Both the position numbers and the translations under genes were made by a program. Positions 21,851 to 32,119 of a DNA stretch of 64,000 bases are shown piece after piece. Within the stretch, counting starts at the first letter, position 1, and each line of letters starts with the position of its first letter. The notes beneath the pieces were generated by a model. The model saw only the letters and a list, made by a program, of their open reading frames with translations. It was not told where the DNA came from and did not search any database. The stretch is from Pollenia angustigena (taxonomy: Eukaryota; Arthropoda; Insecta; Diptera; Polleniidae), in contig OV884059.1 in assembly GCA_930367215.1 (NCBI GenBank), positions 248,867,803-248,931,802 on the forward strand, read 5' to 3'.

Positions 21851-24159
21851 ATGACAGAAGAAAAAAGTATGACTCTAGAAGAGTTAAAACAACTACGTAG
21901 CTCATCCAAAGCATCACGCGTATTAAGAATATTATTGAGTCCAATGCTAGTATATCTCACACTGAACTTGAATGTAGATTGGGTATTATCGAGTCATACT
22001 ACAAGCAAGCGTCGTATTGCCAGAACCAAATAGAACGGTTGTCCTCCGATGTCACAGGATGTTGGTAGAGCTGAAATATACGAATTATTTATTCCAGTGA
22101 AAAGTCGCATATTGACCCTTATTGTGCAAGGAAGGCGTTCAAGTGCTCAGGAACAGTCAGTTTTTGTGCCTCAAACACCTTCCAGCTGACTGCTAAATCT
22201 TAAACTACCTACATTCGATGGAAAGTATTTGGAGTATACAAATTTTATAAGCTCGTTCAACAATTTGGTTCATAAGGATCAAAAGATACCTGTCTTCGAA
22301 AAAATATAACCATTTGTTATCCTGCCTCAGTGGAGAAGCGCTAGCTACAATTAAATCGTTCCAAGTAACGGACGAAAATTATCCTGAGGCACTCAATCGA
22401 TTAAAGGAGAGATACGACAACGATACTTTGATGTTTTTGGAAAACGTTACTTCAATGTTTGATATCCTAAAGTCAGTTAAACCTGTTCCAAACCAATAAA
22501 GAAACATTGTAGACACAATCTCAGCCCTTTATAGTTCGTTAAAACTGCTTGGCTCTCACGAGCAGATTTGTGATGCATTTATAATTCATTTGGCGATGAG
22601 CAAAGTTGACCAGCAAACAAAACAAAAATGGGACGAGTTCATAGATTACACTAAATTACTGTCGTGGTCGGATTACTGTTCAATGTTAGACAGGCGTTGC
22701 CAGCAATTGGATGTTCATTGCAGAAGATCTCCCAAAGAACAACCAGCTTCATCTTCCAAGAATCATTCACATAATGATTCTCATACAAAACAACATTCTT
22801 GTGTTGTAAAAAAGATGGCGAAAGACTCTACATGCAATCATTGCTTCAAATCTGGCCATTATATTACAACATGTCAACGTTTTATTTTTTTGCCTGTAAT
22901 ACAGCGCATTGAACAGGCTAAAAAGCTAAATTTGTGTCTCAACTGTTTATCGGAGGGACATGTTGAAGTCAACTGTACTTCTCGTTATACCTGTCGTTTT
23001 TGCCAGCAACGTCATCATTCGCTTCTGCATAACCAACTAAAAAAACAAGGTCCCTCTACCTCTTCAGCTGCAGTACATGGCACCCTTCAAGAAAATCCCT
23101 CAACCTCTTCAGCTGCAGTACATGGCACATTTCAAGACAATTGTAAGCCCAGAGTAAGTAATGTAATTTTTGCCACTGCTTTGGTCCTAGTCCGTGATTC
23201 AGAAGGAAAATACCATTTGGCAAGAGCTCTTTTGGTTTCACCTGTGTAATGCATTAAATTTGAAGAAATCAAAAAATTTTGTAGATGTTGTGGGAATTGG
23301 CTCATCACGTGTTAAAGTACCATTTAAAACTCAGAGTACTATAAGGTCCCGATTAAATTATTTTGAACGGTCTCTAGAATTTTCAAGATCCGGCACTATT
23401 ACTGGCTACCATTCTGATGAAAATATGTCAGTAAAAGATTTTAATTTGCCCTCTAACATAGAGCTTGCAGACCCTGAGTTTTATCGTAGACGAGGTATAG
23501 ATATGCTTTTGGGAGCAGAGTTATTTTTCTCAATTCTGTCTGTGGGACAAATTCGTCGGGAAGAAAATTTTCCAACGTTTTAGGATGGATAGTACCTGGA
23601 AAGTATACAAGCAAACCCGTAAACCCATCTTCAAAATTTTCGTATCCAACAATAGAAATTGAGTCTCACGAATTCAACAAACTTATTGAGGTGTTTTCGA
23701 AGTTAGAATTAGTCAAAGAAAAGCGCCAGTGTATAACCTTAGAGCAACAACAGTGTGAGCAACATTTCGTAAAAAACGTCAAGATTCAAAGCGATGGTCG
23801 AATCATGGTTAAGCTTCTATTAAAAAATAGTCCAAACTGTCTTGGCGAGTCAAAGGATAAAGCAGAACGGCGATTTTTGTCCATAGAGAGAAAATTAATA
23901 AAAAAAAAACCCCCCCTATTAAAAGAGGACTACAAAAGGTTTCTGAAAAATACGAGGAATTAGGCCATATGGCTCAAATTGACTCACCGGTGTCTTTGCC
24001 AAACTACTATATTCCACATCACTGCGTATTACGCCCAGAAAGTTCCTCTACAAAACATCGAGTGGTTTTTGACGTGTCATGGCGATCGTCATCACAGGTT
24101 TCTCTTAATGACATTATGATGGTAGGCCCGACTATACAAAACACCTTATTAATTACATT
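21851..24159 (+). pseudogene. Pao gag-protease-pol start, block 4
   Basis: The gag ATG is at 21851. An 8-bp insertion near 21893 shifts the frame; further damage is an extra A near 22303, a stop at about 22498 and a loss of about 30 bases near 23240 that removes the protease active-site segment. The capsid region, both Cys-His clusters (22840-23030) and the tail of the protease region are readable. The pol start (23691-24159) continues into RT on the other side of Harbinger-1 at 30440. This is the only block that keeps the uninterrupted gag target site of Gypsy-1 (22265), so it is the allele without that insertion. Confidence 0.82.
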
Positions 24160-24448
24160 GGGCACGTTCATAAGACGTAGCTGTTGAGCTCAACTGCTAG
24201 AAAACTGTTGACAACTGTTGAGCCGAACACTTTCGTCTTAGAAACGGCATTTTATGTATAATAAAAAATTAACAGCTGATAAATATAAACAATTGAAAAA
24301 AAAAATAAAAGTAATAATAAAATTTATTAGTTTAGCTAAAAAGTATGGATAATACAGAATTTATATCTGAGTTTTTCTTTACCGATGTTGAAGGAGTTAT
24401 CTTCAATTTAGTTGATAACATAATGGACAACCACGGGGAAATTTAAAT

Positions 24449-25608
24449 ATGTTGCAGGTAAGAGAGCGTCATAAGAAAGCCCGTAATAAGGACTACTACG
24501 AAACAATAGTTCCGCAGTATACCGATGATTTATTTAAAGATCACTTCAGAATGTCTCATGGCACATGTGATGTAAGTTCCCTAAAATCGTATGAAAAATC
24601 ATGTTTTTATCTAACATTAAATCTACTTTTTATATGAACTAGTGCGTGTTTCCAGGTAAAAGTGATCACCTTGCCGATTTACCACAAAAAGTGATTTTTA
24701 CAATCTGGGTTTTGGCAAAACAAGAGAGTTTTCTTGCCACAGGTGATCGATTTGGGTTCGCTAAAAGTACTGCATATAAAGTTTTCAGGGAAATATTGTC
24801 TAGTATTGCTGGTATGTTGCCAACGTATGTCCAATTCCCTAATCCAATTGATAGCAACAAGGAAGCTTTAATATTTCAAAGGCGCTCGCATGGATTTCCC
24901 GGAGTCGTTGGTGTAATCGATGGGTGTCATATTCCCATTAAAGCACCAATAGGCAACCCAACGGATTTCTATAACAGAAATAAGATGCATTCTATAATTC
25001 TCCAAGGTTTCTGTTATTATTTCTTATTTCATGTAGAAATCAAAAATATAAACATATATTAACAAGTTCTAATTTCAAGGTACCTGTGATCATAAAGCGC
25101 GTTTTATTGATGTTTACATTGGAATGCCTGGACGAATGCATGATGCCAGAGTATTTAGGCAAAGTGAAATTTTCGTAAGACTGAATTGCAATACATCACC
25201 ACTGCTGCCTCCACATTTGCATCTTGTGGGTGATTCAGCCTACCCTTTGTTACAAAACGTGATGACGCCGTATCGTGATAATGGTCATCTAACTACGCAA
25301 CAGCATAACTATAACGTCAAACTAAGTAACTGTCGCTCAATTATCGAACGAGCTTTTGGTTTGTTAAAAGGAAAATTTAGAAGACTAAAATACTTAGATA
25401 TATACATATACTCCAGAAATAGGAAATGAGATAATTTCAGCCTCATGCACCTTACATAATTTCTAAATAGAAAGGAATGAGGTTGATTTTCAACATATGG
25501 ATGAGGATGAACCAATTGGTCAAGAAATTATTGAAAATGCAAACGCAGATGTGGAAGAAGAGGTTACTGCCACGTCGAAAAGAAATTCCATTGCAGAAAC
25601 ATTGATGT
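24449..25608 (+). pseudogene. Harbinger-1 DDE transposase (DDE_Tnp_4 type), lightly damaged
   Basis: The exons appear to be about 24449-24568, 24644-25006 and 25079 onward, with introns bounded by GTAAGT...TAG and GTTTCT...AAG. Catalytic residues are visible: Asp in GVVGVIDGCHI, Asp in VGDSAYPL and Glu in IIERAFGLLKGKFRRL. The N-terminal part has HFRMS and the helix-turn-helix segment GFAKSTAYKVFREI. The frame breaks near 25405 (a shift in ATATATACATAT) and has a stop near 25464; the acidic C-terminus can be followed to 25608. The start is uncertain because the upstream sequence is broken. It would cut and paste the element together with the Myb-like partner. Confidence 0.85.
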
Positions 25609-26108
25609 AGTGACAAAAAAATTGATTTTTTTTAAGCAAAAAGGCAGATTTTCTCTGATTACTTGACCATCTGCTCTTATTTAAAAAAAATATTTTCAAA
25701 TAAAATAGCGTCAAAAATTTATAACAAAAAATATCAATGTGTTTTATTAAACAAAAAAATAAAACTTCAACAAAAAAAAGTATTAATTAAGCAGAAAACA
25801 TAAATTAAGAAAAATGTATTAACCCATCATGTACAACTTCCCGAAATCGTTTATATATCTTTATACATTTTGGTATGCTGGTTCCTATCAATCTCCTGCT
25901 TACTGAAAATGAAAAAAATCGGGCGGCCGTGTTGGGCGTGGTGAACCGTTGCGAAAACGCAACGTTGGCTAATAACATGCAAATCACATTTTAGGTATTA
26001 ATAATTATTATATTTAATTTTTCGGTAGAATTAAAATAAAACTACTTTTTTTTTGCATTTAAGTTAAGAATTTAGTTTTTATTTGTTAAAAAAATCTAAT
26101 TTAAATTG

Positions 26109-27860
26109 TTATGGATGCAATGTGACATTACATTTTTTGCATTGATAAACACTTTTCAAATGACATTCATTGCATCTCTTTCGTTTTCCGTCTGGAATCT
26201 TCCAAGTAATATGTTCACGTATGTATATAACTTCGAGGTAAATTGTTTGGATTTTCTAATTTAGTAAGCTCAATATCCTGGGGTCTAATCACCGCATACG
26301 ATATCGAGCAAAATTGATCGAAATTACTTATTTTGGTATCATGAAACTCGATATCGAATGAAATGTATTCAATTTCAAATAATAGCATTCGTTATCGAGT
26401 AACGCGACATTACATTTATCGAGTTTTCATTCAATACGTCAGTGTCTATCGTATGCAAAAACATTCGATAGTTTATTCGATACGATAGTATCGAATGCGG
26501 TGATTAGACCCCTGCTTCGGCTCAATATCAGGGTTTTCTTGAAAAATAAGCAATTTGGTAGCTATATCGCTTTAAAATTTATTTGCGATAGAAGTTTGGT
26601 TCCTTCCGCTTAAGCAATAAGGCAGTGGATTTTTCAAGCATTGACTGTGGTGCTATTAATTGAATGTGTCCATTAAGGCCTCCATCACTTTTTTCCTCGA
26701 ACTACAACACAATAATTTGACACAGCATTATCGTGTAGGTCTACACCACCTATATGCTTGTTATTGTTGTTGGAGAGAACCCTAAAATATTGTACATATG
26801 GAAGTATATTTTAAATTTGTAAATTCAAACAAAAATGAACCATCTTTTTCTGTTTCTTTGAGAAACGGCTATTATAAGTTTCTGGAGTAGCTGCAACAAA
26901 ATTTGAAATCACAGTAGCTTCCGAATTATCCTGCCAGCGAAAACTTATAGCTTTTTATTTTGTATTCATGTTTGCTACGAGATCGACCTGTAGCAAGGAT
27001 ATCATTTGCTCCTCTTAGACGGTTAGATCTTACTGTTCCAGTTGCTCGAAACTTTATTTCGCTAAGTAAGCAGAACAAGTAATACGAATGTCGAAATATA
27101 CCGTATGTTGTTCTGGACTTGAAACTGATTCCCACAGTTCTAAAACTACTGAACCTCCTAAGCCAATTGATTTGTCATATGGTGAAGATGAACCAGCATA
27201 TGGATGTGCTTCAATCAGATATCCAGAATCGGAACAAAGTCTCCAGTGCTTGAAACCAAAGCGTACAGGTTAACCACGAATAAATTTTTTTAGCTATGTC
27301 TACCGAAATAATGGATAATTTGCTCGTCTATTGCCAAAAACGTAGAAAATATTCCAAAATATGGACGCACTTTTACAAATCTATCAGAAATGTCAATTTC
27401 ATTATTATCTATCAGATGAAATACAGTTTTTAAAACTTTTAACGCGATAATGATTGCTTGACAATGGGCACAACCAATGTTGATTAAGTGGACCAATAAT
27501 GCCGGATGCGGGGAACTGTATGATACCCTGCTAGGAAGGATACCAATAAAGCGGTACAAATTCTATTTGGTAATTTGCACTGATATGTTTTTCTGATTAG
27601 CATAAGTATTGGAATATTTTATAAGGATATCTATAATTTCAGTATCAAATATTGAAGGAATAGCTCTAATGGTGATTTTCCGCCTTCATTTACAAATATC
27701 AAAACTAATGATGTATGCATAAATATTTTCTATATAAAATAACAGATTGATTCCACGATCTTGTTTTGAAGTTGCGGGACGGAAGATTCTTCTGGATAGT
27801 CAAAGTCAAAATTGATCCGTGTTGATTTTCTCCATTTTGGAACACCAAATTTTACAAAGC
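26109..27860 (-). pseudogene. piggyBac transposase, many lesions
   Basis: Fragments in several frames match the family in order: GYHTVPRIRHYWS-like (about 27500), VRPYFGIF...AIDEQIIHYFGRHS (27290-27400, containing catalytic Asp), then a segment with FRATGTVRSNRLRGA (about 27000), and a Cys-rich C-terminal finger with CNECHLKSVYQCKKC ending at a TAA at 26111-26109. A 231-bp MITE interrupts the 3' part (26281-26511). Stops and frameshifts are scattered, so it is dead. Confidence 0.85.
26281..26511. mobile_element. 231-bp MITE inside the piggyBac transposase
   Basis: The inverted ends GGGTCTAATCACCGCAT and ATGCGGTGATTAGACCC are flanked by CTG on both sides. The interior is full of ATCGA-type repeats. 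The 3-bp TSD and GGGTCTA end resemble the MITE at 58674 (GGGGGCTACTC, TSD CAG), so both may be PIF/Harbinger-dependent. Confidence 0.8.
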
Positions 27861-28184
27861 CAAAGAAAAAAAAATAGAACATAGCAACCAAAGCAATGGA
27901 AAATCAACCAAAAACTCGGCAATATTGCAGTTTCATTCAAGAAAAAAAAACACATAATAAAATGGGAAAGTTCTCACGAATAAAGAGCGAGCTTAGAAGA
28001 AAAAAAGAAAAAAGTGTTTTGTATGCAATTAGCCATCGTTGCGTTTTCGCAACAGTGATTTTTGGAAGTTTATTCTGAACAAATGGGACTATGTTTTCAT
28101 TTATGGTTTTTTCGTAAACGTTTTTCAAAGCTTTTACTATTTAAATTAAGGAGCGAAAAAAAATTTCAGGAAAGCAAATTTCGA

Positions 28185-28500
28185 TCTACCAAATGTTAGA
28201 ATACAATTTGGTTTAAGGATTGATGTTTGACTATTGACGTCAGCAGTCGTCGATGGCTGCGAGTGTAAGACGGCAAATCCATCTGAGGAGATCGAGTGGT
28301 TGCGATCGAAACATGTCATGGTAACCTGCCGGCCGGGGTTCGAGCCCCAGCCACGTCAAGAATGAAGGATTATCAATAACAATTTTAATTAATTTTCATG
28401 TTGTAGAATTCCTTTCTTCATAAAAATAATTTAATGAAAAATTAAATTTCATGAACTTAAGCCTAATTAAAATATTAAAATTTTTTTTTGTTAAAATATA
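28185..28500 (+). repeat. tRNA-like short repeat (SINE candidate), copy 1
   Basis: GGTTCGAGCC at 28337-28346 matches the pol III box B, and GAGATCGAGTGG about 50 bases upstream could be a box A. The sequence recurs at 48910-49290 and, without its 5' part, at 38962-39180, always with the same 3' tail (GAACTTAAGCCTAATTAAAA). It lies inside the piggyBac, so it inserted after it or came with it. Confidence 0.65.
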
Positions 28501-28797
28501 TATTACGTCTTTTTTAAAAAAAGCATTTTTTGGACTGTTTTTAAAGCTTGTTGATCCTAATGAAACAACGGAGGAATATTATTTTTAAAGTCAGAGCGTT
28601 ATAGTTAAGCCCCTAAGCTAAACGATGAAAAACAAAATCATTCAAATCGAAGTATTAAAGCCCATTTTATACGCATCCAAAGATGGTGTTGCGAAAAAGC
28701 AACGGCGGTACAAAATGGGTTAATTCAATGACAAACGGGTTCAAAAATGTATGATTATGTATTAAAAAATATGTTAAGCTTGTAGTATGATTAAAAC

Positions 28798-29771
28798 TTA
28801 TTCCCCTGAGCTGCGCGTGTCAAGAAATCGTCGCAGCAATTCGTTAAGCTCATGCAGTAATGTATTGGCTTCTCTAAGTACGCGATTTAAATCTTCACTT
28901 GCTACAACTTTCCTTTCTTCTACTTCTACCATGTAAAGCAACGAGTTAATGCTTTTTGCCGCGTTAGGTTTTTTGGTTTTATGAGAATGCTCAGGTTTGT
29001 CTAGAGAAAGTGGTGCAGAAGGAGAGTAAGATGCAGAACTGGACTCACAAACGTCACTGCTCGCCATTGAGGATATAACTGGGCCGAAATTTACAGTGCG
29101 GTCGCTAGAAAATATTTCCTCAAAAACGTCGAAATATTCCCATGTAACACGACCTCTACCTGCAAAATTGTTAAAAAATATTTTTACTTAGAGATTTATA
29201 TAGCCATGTAATTTAAATTACTGACCTGTACTGTTTTTGCTGTTGTTGTCCTTAATTGTTTTATAAGTTTTTTTCATGTTGCGTAGCTTGCGGTCCAACA
29301 TGTCTTCATCTACATTATAGCCAGCTAGGTTCATGCCCTGTGACATTTCGGTCCACAAAGTCTTTTTCCTAATTTTGGGGTCCCGGAATTTGCCTTTTCT
29401 TTCTGTGTACATTTCGATGAAATACTTGGTGGCTTTTGTATCCCATTTAAATGTTTGAGATCCTGGGCGATCAACTAATGGAAATATGTATAAATACTAT
29501 TTTATTATTTGTAAAAGCTTTAAATAACACCTTTTTTATTACCCGCATCGGCATCCACAACTGCAAATAACTCCGGAATATCTGTTGATTCAGCCACATA
29601 CTTTTTAAAAAAAGTCTCATCTGTAAGAAATTTCAAAAAGCAATAAAATGTATACATATATGCTCTTTAGAAAGTTAACTTACCAGAACTCAATTTTAAG
29701 TGCATTTCGTGTCCTTCAAATATTTTATAAACATAGTCCCCAATGCAATAGTTTTTCCAGGTTTTAACCAT
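28798..29771 (-). CDS. Harbinger-1 Myb/SANT-like DNA-binding partner, four exons
   Basis: The exons are 29771-29684, 29620-29543, 29474-29226 and 29159-28798. Each intron is GT...AG on the minus strand, and the sum is 777 bases: 258 codons plus a stop, with no break. The frame begins MVKTWKNYC. Exon 3 holds a trihelix or Myb/SANT-like region: W in TFKWDTKATKYFIEMY, then W in KKTLWTEMSQGM and the basic helix DRKLRNMKKTYK. The last exon is Ser-rich with a helical C-terminus (REANTLLHELNELLRRFL). In PIF/Harbinger elements such a protein carries the transposase to the nucleus and to DNA. It is the only apparently intact multi-exon gene in the window. It could also be called MADF-like. Confidence 0.82.
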
Positions 29772-29829
29772 TTTTTATTTTAAAATTTGCTTAACAAAAC
29801 AAAACAAACCTACACAACTCTCTGCAATC

Positions 29830-30281
29830 CAGAGGTGCCAGATGATTTTGTGAAGAAATCGTAATGTTTTCCACAAAAATTCGGCAATTTTAAAATACTT
29901 AGTTTTAGTACAATAAAACCTATTTTTATAAATAGATAATAACAAAACCGAACAATTCAGCATTAAATAATGCTTATAACATAAAAATAAACGTTTTACA
30001 AATAAATTGTAGTGAATTAAAAAAAGTTTAATTTTTATTTAACTTTTTTATATTAAAATATATTTTATAGTACACATTTAACTCTATTTTGAATGTAATA
30101 AGTATTTCAATGTCGCCGAAAATTAAGACATTATACTAAAACAAACAAAAAGTAACCTTGTTTTAAGGGTTTATTGAAAAATCTACATTTTTGGAGCAGA
30201 AATCTGCAAATTGGCACTTTGATACTTTAGAGGCAAAAACAACGGCAAAATGCCGATTTATCGACAAATATGGCAGGCCTG
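29830..30281. mobile_element. hAT-like MITE in the right arm of Harbinger-1
   Basis: The ends are CAGAGGTGCCAGAT and, inverted, CAGGCCTGCCATAT, flanked by CTGCAATC and CTTCAATC (7 of 8 equal), an 8-bp TSD as in hAT elements. It is related to 51881-52712, whose left end also reads TGCCAGAT followed by a similar stretch. Confidence 0.75.
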
Positions 30282-30439
30282 CTTCAATCAGCTATTGAGG
30301 TTGAGCACAACATGTTGACTTTAGGTAGCTAAAAAATTTTATGATGGATTAAATGGCTTCAAATACCCAACTGTTGTGTTGAGCGGAAGTGCTCAACTAA
30401 ACGGTTACACAACTGTTACGTCTTATGAACGTGCCCATT

Positions 30440-31660
30440 GCTTCGTTTTAGATGTAACCAATATGGCTTGACGGCCGATATTGTCAAAATGTATTGGCAG
30501 ATTTTAGTCCATCCTGAGGACGGACATTTACAACTAATCTTGCGTGACGACCAATCAAAACCCATAAAAACCTACGTCGGCAAGGCGGTCATTCAAACCG
30601 ACTTTAATGTAGATGATATGATTACTGGGGCTGATGATCTACAGTCATTGCAATCAAAAATGAGGTAACTGATTTTTTGACGTATTCAAAGCTATCCCTA
30701 TCACAATGGCACAGTAACCACCCTGAGTTTGATCTGGTTGAACATGGAGTGAAGGAAGTTCGTATTGACCGAGACGTTACAACTACATTGGGCATATCAT
30801 GGCACGCTTCTGAGAACAAATTTTGCTTCGAGTTTCGTCCCACAAAATCATACTCATAGAATACGAAGCGCTCAATCTTGTCTCTAACATCTACGCTTTT
30901 TGACCCTATTGGTCTTATCAGCCCTCTTATTATACTAGCGAGAAATCTCCTACAGAAACTTTGGCTCGTCAAATGCGATTGGGATGAATCCGTTCCCCAA
31001 GAAGTTGACACAGCTTGGAACAATATTGTAGGAAAATTTCAAAAGTTACCCCTATTGAAAATTAATCGTTTTGTCCGAATGCCAAATTCAATGGAGATGG
31101 AGGTTCATGGTTTCAGCGATGCATCTATTAAGGCGTATGGATGTAGTCTTTATTTCGTTTGCTGGGATTTATACGATAATGTCAAGGTTAATCTAGTGGC
31201 ATCCAAATCCCGGGTAGCTCCGGTTAAAACATTGCCAAGGTTGGAGCTGTGTGGTGCACATTTACTCGCGACATTTTGGAATCAACTAAAACCTAATATC
31301 AAATGTACGATTACGAATGTGTTCTTTTGGTCGGACTCACAAATTACCCTACATTGGATTAGTAGCCAATCATCGCTGCTTTCAAAATATGTCGGAAATC
31401 CTGTCGCAGAAGTGCAAGAGCTCTCTGCTGATTTCGCTTGGCGATATGTTCCTACAGATCAAAATCCGGCTGATTTGGAATCCAGGGGGTGCACTGTATC
31501 TGAATCGTCGGAATCAATGTGGCTCCATGGACCAAAGTTTTTACAATATTCGTATTCTACGTGGCCAGTGCACTTGTCAATGATAAAATATATTGATTTT
31601 TATCAAAGTTATTTACGGGGATACAAAATTTATCATCAAGATTTTTTTATGACGTGCTAA
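30440..31660 (+). pseudogene. Pao RT and RNase H region
   Basis: This continues the pol start of block 4. The RT begins FRCNQYGLTADIVKMYWQI, then a deletion removes most of the palm; the catalytic block reads TDFNVDDMITG, with Asn where Tyr is usual. The frame breaks at 30668 and 30859 and resumes at 30878 with LFDPIGLISP, an RNase H-like domain (FSDASIKAYG, RLELCGAHLL, WSDSQITLHWI) and NPADLESRG. The polymerase cannot work; the RNase H part is well kept. Confidence 0.85.
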
Positions 31661-31664
31661 ATTC

Positions 31665-32115
31665 TCAATTTTTCATATTTGATAAATACATTTTTTATAT
31701 TTTAATTTTTATATTTTCGATCAAACTTAACAGTTATTTTTTGGTTTCTATTTTTTTGAACAAAAATAACAGTTATTTTTTGATTTTTATTTTTTTGAGC
31801 AAAAATAAAAGTTATTCTTTAAATAAATGTACGTGATTTAATAATTTAGTTGACTTTAATTTTTTTTTTTTAGTTTGTAATTATCATTGGAATTCCTTAT
31901 GCATATTACAATAATTATTAAAGTCATCTAAATTATTAAAACACGTGCATTAATTTAAAGAATAACTTTTATTTTTGCTCGAAAAAATAAAAATCAATAT
32001 ATAACTGTTATTTTTGTTCAAAAAAATAAAAATCAAAAATGAACTGTTATTTTTGATCAAAAAAATAAAAATCAAATAAAAATCAAAAAATAACTGTTTT
32101 CATCTGACTTTTATG
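31665..32115. repeat. Long hairpin insertion in Pao pol
   Basis: An imperfect inverted repeat of about 100 bases per arm (about 31760-31857 and 31917-32012) reads GAGCAAAAATAAAAGTTATTC on the left and its complement on the right. Each arm extends into AT-rich short repeats of AAATAACAGTTATTTTT. This is probably a fold-back MITE; its exact ends were not found. Confidence 0.65.
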
Positions 32116-32119
32116 AAAA

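Larger units (their letters stand above)
25823..28719 (-). mobile_element. piggyBac element nested in Harbinger-1
   Basis: It is bounded by TTAA on both sides (25819-25822 and 28720-28723), and the ends read CCCATCATGTAC and, inverted, CCCATTTTGTAC. TTAA targets and CCC ends are diagnostic of piggyBac. Inside, GTTGCGAAAACGCAAC-type palindromes occur near both ends (about 25949, 28037 and 28690). It is 2.9 kb with a broken transposase on the minus strand and two nested repeats. Confidence 0.92.
24160..30436 (+). mobile_element. Harbinger-1, PIF/Harbinger DNA transposon nested in Pao RT
   Basis: The ends are inverted (GGGCACGTTCATAAGACGTA left, its reverse complement right), with ATT on both sides (24157-24159 and 30437-30439), the 3-bp duplication typical of the superfamily. 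Taking out the element and one ATT restores an open Pao RT frame across the join. Both ends carry further CAACTGTTGAGC-like repeats. It holds a DDE transposase on the plus strand and a Myb/SANT-like gene on the minus strand, transcribed towards each other, with a piggyBac and other insertions between them. Confidence 0.93.

Noticed and set aside
4028..24159. Pao blocks as four separate insertions
   Set aside because: They share private lesions and joins (dead protease motif in three blocks, stop after NFPTF in all four, pol-to-leader join), which independent insertions would not.
31654..31836. 60-codon frame in the hairpin region
   Set aside because: It is a translation of AT-rich inverted repeats (FLIFIFL... 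pattern).
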